In this document: positions 11,301 to 23,300 of the stretch, one piece after another
Layout: every line of letters begins with the position of its first letter
Position numbering within the stretch: position 1 is the stretch's first letter
The notes under the pieces: model-generated
The model's input: the letters and a program-made list of their open reading frames with translations, nothing else
Database searches by the model: none
What the model was told of the DNA's origin: nothing
DNA from: Macrosoma leucophasiata
Taxonomy: Eukaryota; Arthropoda; Insecta; Lepidoptera; Hedylidae
NCBI GenBank assembly: GCA_036365455.1
Contig: JAWQUS010000007.1
Location: 20,910,001 to 20,974,000 of the forward strand
Direction of reading: 5' to 3'
Length of the DNA: 64,000 bases
Program-made: the position numbers and the translations under genes

Positions 11301-14300
11301 AGGGCAATTGCCAACGTGCTATTAGTTCTGAAGGAGTCTTCACGCTAGTTTTGATGTACCCTATATTGCAGCCTTGAGGGAACTCCTCAGAGGTAAGTTT
11401 GTTCCACAATTTACACGTTATGGGCAATAACAAACGCACAACTTGATTGTTTTTTATTATGTAAAATAGTTGCCAATTGGCCCTTTAAAAAATTTATATA
11501 CTTTGGCGCAGTAGTTTATATTAAATTAGATTATTTATTAGTAATATGATGTTTACTTGAACTTTGTGTTTTTTATATTATGTTGTAACAATCACACTAG
11601 AAATTGAAAAATATTTGACTTGTTACAAAAATATACTGACTTCAAAACCAAATACATAATTTCAACACAAAAAAGTGAGAAATAACACAATGCAAATGTT
11701 TTATTTAGAAGTCGGGTCACCAATTACACCAACGAGTCTACGGCCCTCTTTTGTGTTGCGATCCCGCGTTATTATCTGTGTTTATTCATTTATTTCATAT
11801 AATTACACTCCTGGAGAGCACTGTTTCATTGTCGTTTTTTTTTAAACTACCTAGAGTGAATAACCACTAATAAACTTTATAGTATGGAATTATAATTATA
11901 ATATGGAAAGAAATCAATATTTTGCAAAATTTATCCATTTCCCCATTTAAAAAAAAAACTGAGATAATAATTAATTGTTAATAAATAATTTGTTCGTCAT
12001 ATTAAAGGTTACACTTATAGTGCAGGCGCTATAGGGAGTTGTGTATGCAAAATGTGAGGATTACGTTCTTTTGATGGTTTTGAACTCTGAAAAGGTTGCA
12101 GATTATAATTCTGGATGTTGCCAGTAGACTTGTTGGTCCACTTATTTTTTAATATCTCACCCCTTTAGAAATCAAGGAAGTGAATAAAATAATAAGATAA
12201 ATAATAATAAAAGAAAAATGCTTCAAAACCATTTCAATGATTTTTCTAGTAACAATATCCTATTGTTTCTTAAAATTAAAGATAGGTACCTGCTTATTGC
12301 TACGCAATCGAATATCAAACAAAAAAAAGGAAAAATTAAAAACAATTAAAAAAAATATGCCAACAATCAAATTTTAACATAAGTAAGTCTTCAGAAGCAA
12401 AACATAAAAATCTATCTTATTATTATTAAAAAGACAAAGATTATTTTTAATACTATTTAAATAAGTATAATAAAAAAATGGGATATCATTTTAATCAATA
12501 ATATACATAAGGTTGGGGAAAAAGTCTTTTCGCATTATAGTATGTATGAACTTGTAATAAAATCTCTTTGGCTGTAGTATTTGTATCTGGCTGGTTTTGG
12601 TATCATTGAAAGTTAAAATTTTAAAGAACATAATTCCAAATTCAAATTAGGCAAATGTGTGATTTTCATTTGTTTTTCGTACTGTCAAGATGAGTGAATC
12701 TAATGAAGAAATTCGATACATTTTAAAATTTTAATACAAAAAAGGTAAAAATGCAACGCAAGCCGCGAAAAAAATTTGTGATGTTTATGGACCTAGTGCA
12801 GTGTCTGTAAGAGTAGCATACATTTGGTTTAAGCGTTTTCAATCCGGAAATTTTGATGTCAAAGATGCACCTCGCTCTGGTCGCCCTATTACGGATAAAA
12901 TGGATGCCATTTTTGAAAAAGTGGAGCAAGATCGACATATCAGTAGTTACGACGTAGCTGAAGAACTGAGAATTAATCACAAAACAGTTTTGGCGCATTT
13001 GCAAAAAGCTGGGTACAAAAAAAAGCTCGATATTTGGGTACCTCACGAGCTCACTGAAAGAAACCTAATGAACCGTGTACTCATTTGTGATTCTTTATAA
13101 CGACGTAATGAAACCGAATCATTTTTGAAGAAGCTGATAACTGGTGATGAAAAGTTGATCACGTACGACAAAGGCCGGTCAGGCTTCACAGTCTGTGGCG
13201 AAACCCGGGTTAAATCGCAATAAGGTGATGTTGTGTGTGTGGTGGGATTGGAAGGGCATTATTCATTATGAGCTATTACCACCAGGCAGGACTATCGATT
13301 CTGAACTCTACTGCGAACAACTGATGAGATTAAAGCAAGAAGTTGAGAGAAAGCGGCGGGAATTGATCAACAGAAGGGGTGTGGTGTTTCATCATGATAA
13401 CGCTAGACCTCACACAACTATAGCCACTCAGCAAAAATTAAGAGAGTTTGGCTGGGAGGTTTTAATGCATCTGCCGTATAGTCCTGACCATGCACCTTCA
13501 GATTTCCACCTGTTTCGGTCTCTTCAGAATTCGTTATGCAATGTTAGGTTAACATCACGAGAGGACTGCCAAATCCACTTGTCGCGGTATTTTGATGAGA
13601 AGTCCCAAAATTTTTATAGCAATGGGATTATGTCCCTACCTACAAGATGGCAAAAGGTTATCGAACAAAATGGTACATACATACTTTAGTTAAATTTAAA
13701 TAAACTATATTAAAAAATGTTTTGAATTATCTTAAAAAATGCGAAGAAACTTTTTCCCCAACCTAATATATATATTCATATCAGTTTTTTTTTCTTTTTC
13801 AGTTCCAGAAACATTACAATCCTCAGCAAGAAAAAAATATGTTTATAAAAGAAATGAACAAATATATCAAAATTATTGTTGGCATATTTTTTTTTTATCA
13901 ACAATAATTGATTTAATTTATTTTTTTGTTTTATTTTTGCTTGCCTAGCAATAAGTATCTATAATTTAGGAAATAATGGGATATTGTTACTACAAAAATC
14001 ATTGAAATGGGGTCTGAAGCATTTACTTATTCTATTCATTTCCTTGATTCCTAAAGTGGTGAGGTATCTAATTTACTTCTTTACTTATAATAATATAAAC
14101 TTGAAGCGTTTTTTTCTTTGTTTGAACGCGCTTATCTCAGGAACTACTGGACCAATTTGAAAAATTTTTAGTATAAGGTAGTCCATTTAACAAGGAAGGC
14201 TATATTTTATAGGCTATATAACATTACGCTACGCATACGAAGTCGTGAGCGCCGCTATTGAAAATAAATGGACCAACAAGTCTCCTGGCAACATTCAGAA

Positions 14301-17300
14301 TTATAATCTGCAACATTTTCTATGTTCAAAACCATCAACAAACTATGGTCCTCACATTTGATTTACTCAACTCCATACAGGGCCCGGTCTATTAGCAGAG
14401 TTCTAAGTGCTGTCAATACTGATAATAACTCCGACACTGAAGAAACTCAGCACAGCTCTTTTGAATTTAAAATCAAATCTAATAGGTACAGTCTGTAATT
14501 ATAAAATACAATTTTTCGAAATAGCCAGGGGGCGGTCGTTTCAATCCCATGGTGTGGTGTCATTAAGATAATCACACGTTTTATAATAATTACTCAGTTT
14601 ACACCAGTAATACCGACTACGTGCGTTCGTCGATTGTCCGTTGCACATTACACCGACTCAACACCAATCCAATACCCTTCCAACTAGAACTGTCGATTCG
14701 GTATCAACGAGTCGTCAACAAGGCGACCAACGCATCGGCCACCAGTAAACAACTTGGCGTCAATGGCGTGAACGAGTGGGAAGCGCGTCAACTAGCTCAA
14801 CCTCAAGCAATTTTTTTTGTCGTTACCCGAATTTGCTACCGTTCATTTAGGCATTTGGCAACGAATTGGCAACGCTTCGCCCGCTAGCCATAAGCACATT
14901 GTCGACTCGTGCCCGATTCGTCGACAACGAACGGGGCAAACGGGTTTGGTGACAGTCAATGGGTGGACAACGCGTGGACCACGCGTCGTAAACTTTTAAC
15001 TTACAAGTTGACAATTTCAATCATAAGTTACATTACATAAAGCTTACATTTCAATGCCATACTGTGAGTTGAGTTGGAGTTGAGTCGATGTAATGTGCGA
15101 AGACCTGAAGACAATAGACGTATCGTGACGTGCTGTCTACATAGAAACAAAAAAAAACAGGAATACCAGTATAGTATTGTTTTCAGAGGAAGAAGAGGAG
15201 TTAGATTTTGATGACGATGACCAACCAGGCCATCTTCAGACCAATTCACAACCATCTAAGAAGTGAGTATATAAATAAATATAACTTTGCGTCTGTATTC
15301 CCTCGAAAGTGTAGTGTTATTGACATTCATGGTCCACTTTCTAAACTCTGGTGGTGCCTCTGAGAATTTTTCCAATAGAAAAAAATCCTGTATTATGTGA
15401 TTTTTGTTCCGATAATTGTATAATTGTAACAGGACCAGTTGGTTCCAGTATTTGGATCAAGAGAAGCAAATTCCTTCCAAGATCTTACAGCACGCGCATC
15501 CCATCATGTGGAGTTTCGTTGCAATCTTTAAAAGTTATTGAACGTTTAAGAAGACGATCCGTTGGTTGAATATTTAGCTTTAACGTGCATTTTTTATAAA
15601 ATTCCCCCTCTGCCAGTTAAACGGTGATAATTGGACAGATAGAAAGAAATCTGTGATAGCACATATATATTATGTCTAACGAATTTAAAAGGAAAACCTA
15701 CACGGCAAAGAGGACACAACCCCTTGACGAATAATATTTAATTGTTTTTATATTATTTCGCATTAACACATGCTTGTGAAATATATTTTATTTTAAAGAA
15801 AAATAAAAAAAAAGAAATTTCTTTCCATTTTTATGCGAAATAATATAAAAACAATGATTAAGGGTAAAAGCGACTTCTTTACGATATTCAATAAACTGAA
15901 AAGTCTATTATATCGGTTGCCTAACTAGCATAGTTGGTAATAGATGGCGCTACTGCTACCATAAAGCAAGGCAATAAATGTGAAGGAAAGATTTGACAAA
16001 TCGGGCAGGACTTCAGTAGCTCAATTGGAAGAGCGGCTGGACTAGATTCCCAGTAGGCCGCGAGTTCGAGTCTCGCCTGAAGTCAAATTTTTCTTTCCAT
16101 TTTTCTTTAAAATAGAATAATATTTAATCTATTTATAAAATGTACCTGAAAAACGGATAAAAAACGGAATTTTACAGTGTTAGTGTCCCAAATAGCCGGT
16201 TTTTCAATTAAGCCACCTCGGCACACACCGGACACTCGGCTAAAATTCCTTACAAACGCTTATTCTGGTTACCTATTACACAATCAGACATAGATCAGAC
16301 ATCAATCAGTACATGCGCACACAGTCACGAAATAAAATCAAACAATCGTGAAATAAATAAGTCGTCGCACTGACTACGTGGCGAAATTAACTAAAAATAG
16401 ACCGCTCGGCAACCTCACTGTTGAATTTTATTCATCTGCCTCTGGAGAGGGAGGGGGGGAAGTGATGGGTGAGGCGGGGATATCGAGCGGGACATTGAAG
16501 TGTCCATTCTATACGTAGTATTATTACATCTTCTCTGACCTCGGTGCCGGCTTTATTGCATCCGGGGGATCTGGAGCCCCTTCATCCGGGTATCTTCGTC
16601 ACTTCCTGGTTTTCATCCTTACTACAAACACTTAATCGATCATTAATTAATAATTCTCATCTCGATGTTGATGTTGATATGCGATTTATTTTGTCATTAC
16701 GTTCGCAGAAATAAAAGCAGACGGGAGACAACGCACAAAAAGGATATATTCATACCGGGGGTGACCGGTGTAGAGCCCTTCGACACTCAACCTCGTCTCA
16801 AGCAAGTGCAAGAGAAAGTTCAAAGTTTTTGCAAATGGGAAAAAACCGGCTTTGCGGGCTTACAACCCGTATCTATGGACATGAAAAATATAAGTTATTT
16901 GAGCCAGAAGCCATATATGGTCTCGTGGAAAGCAGATGGTACTCGGTGAGTAAACAAGACTCTATATCAGTGGTGGTCGAACTTTTATGATGGCGGGCCA
17001 GAAATTAAGCAACACACAAAGACCAAGGTCAAAATGCAGATGCGTTACCACTCCTGAGGCCTAAGGTGTTATGCCTCTGTGCCGGAATTTACAGGACCGT
17101 ACATTACCACCTGACCGGAACACGATAGTGCTAAACACTACCATTTAGCGGCAAGTATATTAGGTAACGCGGTGGTGTCTACGCCCGCGAGCTCCGTCAC
17201 TGGAACTCTACCACCAATAGGACCTACATGGTTATAAAACAATAAAAACAGTAGAAAAAAGTCGCCAGTGGGCGGGACCCGCGTACCTCTGATAAGTGCA

Positions 17301-20300
17301 GTTGACACCATTTCACTAGCCCTACCCCTTATAACATTGAATATAAGGATCAATTTTCAATAAACTCAATCATGCGATTGTAGAATATTCTGCTCATACG
17401 CTCGTAACAGGCTGATGATCAACTTTAGACTGAATGGAGAAAGGCTTCGAGCTGGCGTGTAGGATCATCACGCCACTTATTAATAATCTTACTAATAATA
17501 AATTATCAAGGTTTCTGGGCAAGGGCTTTGTCCAGCATGGCCTCTAAAACTTTTTAAAGCTATATACGTCTGTGGATTATTTTTTTATGTTAGGAAGGTG
17601 GCAAACAAGCATGCAGGTCACATTGATGTTAAGTGATGACTGCAGCCTATAGTCATCTACACAAGAACCAGAGGTCAAAATGCAGATGCGTTGCCACACT
17701 TGCCACCCCTGAGACCATAGGTTGTTACGTCTCTGTGATAGTTATTACGGGGTCATACACCGGCGGCGACCTTTATACCTAGTGTGGGGCTGTGAGTGTA
17801 AGCGTATTTATTTGTTTACTTAATTTTAGATACATGATGCTAATCGATGGAGAAGATGAGGTTTACATGTTGGATCGGGACAACTGCGCATTTCGCGTGC
17901 ACGGGTTGACTTTCCTCCACAACAAGACGGGCGAGCATCTTAAAGATACCCTGCTTGATGGTGTAAATATAATATTGTCATTCAAATTTTAACAATTTCT
18001 GACTCTTAAAAAAAATTCACAGAAAAAATCATTTAATTGACCTATATGTACTGTCTTGTAGATACTTTAGTATGTCTAGTAGATACTTTAGTTCTAAAGT
18101 ATCTACTAGACAGGATATTGCCCTTGGTAGCATGATTCTAGTTTTTTTGCATTCAATTAAAAACACACACAGCTGACGTGAAAACATCTTACTAAATATC
18201 TGTCAAATCAATTTAAAAACGGTTCCGGCCGTTTGTTTCCGGAATCTACTCTGTATATTGACCTCATTGGAGAAAATTCGTTTAAAAAAACACCGGGTAT
18301 TTTGACCATTCGCCACACTTATTTCCGAAACTTGTGAGACACATTTTTACATAGTGCAGTTAATAGTGACGACCCGGTTAGTCCAGCGGTGCGAAACCAC
18401 CGTTTGATTCGAAGGGTCGCGGGTTCGATCCCCGCACCGGAACAAATATTTGTATGGCCTACAGATATTTGTTTCGGGTCTGGGTGTTTGTGTATGTGTT
18501 GTATGTGTACAACGGCACCCACGACACAGGTTTATACCTACTGTGGGGCTGTGAGTGTAAGCGTATTTTTATTTTTTTTATTTTTTATTTATTTAATAGT
18601 CCTTTACCTATAGATAGATTACAATGAAGTTTATAATATTAAAGATGACTTAGAAAAAGGTAATTGTACGGAACTCCGTAAACGCGATTCGCACTTGGGC
18701 GGTTTTTTATTTTGAAGTATGATGTTATCTGTATTTTCAGCGGTTCGACCGGTTTCAGTTTTCGAAATGAGGTTAGGTGAATCGCTTTTGTACTCGTTAA
18801 CGTCTTTGAAATCGTTCTTTCGAATTTTGGTGAAAGCCCACTTCAACCCACCAATATTTAGTGGACGATGCGGTCGCACACCGTGACGTCATCTATGACG
18901 TCGAGCGACGACCACGGGCCTTAGGTGAAACAGTACAAAATTCGTTGCGGTTGATTAATTGAACGCGCCCGATGTGTCTTGCCCGAATTCCAAATTCCAA
19001 TCAAAATAAAATAAAAATGATAATATGTAATTTTTCATTCGCTAAACACTATTTTTTTTTTTTGTCACAGGAAATGGTGATCGATAAAGTTGATGGCAGA
19101 GAGATACCTAGATACCTCTGCTATGATATAATACGTTACAGCAACATCAACGTCAGCAAAAGTCCGTTCAGTTCTATCAGATTGACTTGCATTCAGAATG
19201 AGATTATTAGACCTAGGTAAGTGTTTTCTGTAGACGTCGGGACGTGACTCCACCGCTCACTAGCGGAAGAATTATCTTCTAATAATATTATAATAATAAT
19301 GGCAACCCATTATACGTCCCACTGCTGGGCACGAGTCTCTCCCCTTTTTGGGGGGGAGGCCTGTAGCTTACTCCACCACGCTGCTCCAATGCGGATTGGT
19401 GGAGGTGGGTTGCCTCCGACACGGTTTTTACGACTGCTATCTATCCCACACCCAATTATAGGAACACTTGTTTTATTAAAAAAAAAAAACTATCGATAGC
19501 AACCGGGACCGACGGCTTAACGTGCCCTCCGAAGCACGGAAACGCGCATTTCATTTGCCACTAGCGGTCACCCATCACACTACACGACCGCGACGGTAGT
19601 GCTTAACCGAGTAGATCGCCTATCATCTACACCAGCCGCGGGGCCATACGCGCTTCTCAATTCTCTTCTACTGGAAGATAATTCTTCCACTAGTGCAGTC
19701 AGTCAACTGAACAATGGCGGTCAAACCATTCCAATGGGGCGGTAGTAAGTGCAATAAGAAGATGGGCAGCAGCGTCCTGCGATAAAACTGCCGCCACTGC
19801 GATCGCCAATCCGCATGCCAAGCGTGGCGATTATGGCATATCCCCCCCTTATGGGGAGGGGAGCCTTTGGTTGGGGGAGCAGTGGACATTTTTCGGCTGA
19901 TATGATGATGATTTGTTTTCTAAGCGATATATGTACCCATAAGGGACTTGGCGTGAAGATACATACAGTAACTTTTTGATTAAAATTACCCGTGGACCCG
20001 GTAATGGGTCAACCCAACGAGACCACGGGTAGACGCCCTTTTTGAAAGACTAAGCCTGAGTTGCACCACGACTTTTGTCAAAGTTATTGTAACATTTCAC
20101 ATCCTGCTCTCACTTCAACAGATTTCTTTAAGTTAGAAAAGAATGTGAAATGTTGCAATAACTTTAACATCCTTCTCTAACTTAAAGAAATCTAGTATGT
20201 TCTTAGGTTTTCGCTGCACTCATTGAAATAAAACTAGTTTTCGGATTTATCTCGCGTATATTAAACATTTGTAATTGATTGTGATTTTAAATAACCATTT

Positions 20301-23300
20301 TAGTTTATATCCGCGAGATAAATCCGAAAACTAGTTTTATTTTAAAGAAATCTGTAAAAGTTAGAAAAGGATGTGAAAGGTTACAATAACTTTAACGAAT
20401 ATCTTGGTGCAACCCTGGCTAAGTTAAGTTTCTAAGTTGTACTGAGCAACACCCGATAGCAAAAAACTATAATTTTTTGTATAATTTTGTATAATTTTGC
20501 TATGTTATAGGAATAGTTGCCTTAGGAAGGGGACATGGGCTTATTTTGGGTCTGAAGAGCATTATCTCTTTCGCACTTTACCTAAAATCTATACTTTATA
20601 TTCTTATTATCATTATTTTGTTTGTTTGTTTGCTTGTTTGAACGCGCTAATCTCAGGAACTACTGGTCCGATTTGAAAAATTATTTCAGTGTTAGATAGC
20701 CCATTTATCGAGGAAGGCTTGCGCTATATATGTATAACATCACGCTATGACTAATAGGAGCGGAGCAGCGCGGGCGAAGCCTTGGCGAGCCGCTAGTATA
20801 ATATAATACTGGTTTGGCCGGACCTTTATAAGTTCAATTATGTGAATTGTTTGAAAGGAGATGTTGCGAGCTCGGCTCTGGTTCGTACATGTCCTCAAAA
20901 AATGCGTAAATTAAAGAAGAATCCGAAAAAAAACCAATTAATTTATTCAAGAATATATTTTAGAGTTACAACCACATTTAATTCAAACGCTTTTATCATT
21001 TTTAACAATGTTCAACAATGAGTCTTGGGGTAGTATCTATGTAAATAAAACAAAACTAATGCTAACTGTGTCTTACTAGTACATCACATAGGTATTATAA
21101 AAAAAACGATGTGTCGAATCGATCAATTTAAAGAAGTTCCGGTGTTTTTTTTTAAATTGGAAATCGATTAGTATAGTATTAACACATAAAATCGATTTCC
21201 ATAGTATTTAGAAAATATTACTTTTTTTCGTTTTGAGTTGCAATTCTAACTGCAAATAATGTTTTGTAACTGCAAACTAAGCTAAATAAGTGAAAATATG
21301 CAGTAAAAAACGTTTTTATATTGATTTTGCCTGTTAATGATATTGTGCCCATAATACATGGCCGGGGGTCCATATATTTTTGCAACATCTCCTTTAACTG
21401 ACACATCTGGTGTTCTACAGAGAAAGGGCAATTGAGAGTGGTCAAATTTGTAAAGAGACTGAACCATTCGGTGTATATTTGAAAGAGTTTTGGGACGTAA
21501 CTTACGCACCGCGTCTTTTGGAGGAGAAGTTTATAACCCAGTTGCAACACGAACCCGACGGGTTAATATTTCAACCTGCGGAAGAGGTAAGTTTGTTATT
21601 TTTATTTTTTTTATGTTATAAGGTTGACAGAGAAGCATACGGTTACAACAACGGTACAAGTTTACTGGTGGTAGAGCTCCAGTGACGGAGCTCGCGGGCG
21701 TAGGCACCACCGCATTACCTGATTTACTTGCCGCTAAATGGTAGTGTTCAGCACTATCGTGTTCCGGTCAGGTGGTAATGTACGGCCCTGTAATTTCCGG
21801 CACAGAGGCATAACACCTTAGGCCTCAGGAGTGGTAACGCATTTGCATTTTGACCTTGGTCTTTGTGTGGGTGTCTATAGGCTGCAGTCATCACTTAACA
21901 TCAATGTGAACTGTATGCTTGTTTGCCACTTCAAATACATAAAAAAAAATATACGGGCCACCTGATGGAAAGTGGTCACCGTCGCCTATGAACATTTGCA
22001 ACACCAGGGGAGTTGCCAACGCGCTGCCAGCCCTCAAGGACTCTTTTGACGCCATTTTTGAAAAACCGCATTTTGTAGCACCGAAGGAGCACCTCAGAGG
22101 GAAGTTCATTCTACAATTTACACGTTGTGGGCAAAAACGAACATACAGACGCACGAGTGATCTTATTAGGTTTTACGTTATTTCGTTTTGAGGTGCGTTA
22201 CCCTAAATATAATAAAAGATGTATAGAAAAAGCTGTATTAAGCCTGGGTTGCACCACGATATTTGTTAAAGTTAAAGTTATTGTAACATTTCACATCCTT
22301 CTCTAACTTCAACAGAACATTAACAAAGGTGTTTTGGCGGGAACCTTGAAAGAGGCGTGTGGTGCTCTTATTTTATTTTTGAGTTATATTAAATTAAGTT
22401 GGTGGCATTTTGTTTGCTAAAGGTTTATTACAGTGCCCGTGTATAGTGAAATAGAATAACAGTGCGAAAACACGGCCATTTCAGGTTGCCTCCAAAACTT
22501 CATTGTAAATGTTCTGGTAAAGTAGCCATCGCTTTACTCGAATTACCGACTGTGACTCACTTGACTGACATAATAAATAATTAACTGACTGATTCCAACT
22601 TTAACGCTGCTTTTGTACGAATACGAGATATCCTTTAACTTGACACTGGCAATATGCGTAATAGCGATGCCATTAAAATGAAAAAAAAAACTTTAACAAA
22701 TCTTGTAAACGTTGTGGGGTGTGGTGCAACGCAGGCTAAGATTACGTACATACTTCACAGCCGTATACACCGGGACCTGCGTCCGACGTGTTGAAATGGA
22801 AGCCGAGCGAATTGAACAGTGTTGATTTTAAACTTAAAATCGTCAAGGAGGTCAGCACTGGGTAAGTTATGATTTTTATCCACTTAAATCACGGCATAGA
22901 TATTTAAAAAAATTAATACGACTGCATCAAAAATCATGTAATAATTTGTTATGATATGAAACGAAAAGTATTTTTTAATGGTCATGTACGCGGCACGTCT
23001 CGAGACGGCACTAGTCTACTTCACCGGGCAATCGGCGAGCGTAGAGGCCGCGTTTAGTTAAGGCTGCTTTTCCACCAGAGATGTGCTATGCCACGTTGCT
23101 ATGGATGCGTTTCATATCCACCAATCCTATTCATTGGTGCACAAAGCTTAGGAAATGGATTCAACTAAGATGTTTTTTTACTGGTGGTAGAGCTCCAGTG
23201 ACGTAGCTCGCGGGCGTAGGCACCACCGCATTACCTAATATACTTGCCGGTATATGGTAGTGTTCAGCACTATCGTGTTCCGGTCAGGTGGTAATGTACG

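Noticed and set aside
14621..14999. plus-strand ORFs of 60-88 codons
   Set aside because: They are read-through of MITE M2, also seen broken in the second copy at 28862-29280.
16009..16084. functional tRNA gene
   Set aside because: The stems are good, but the anticodon loop is non-canonical and the unit is part of a dispersed element with partial copies, so I list it only as tRNA-like.
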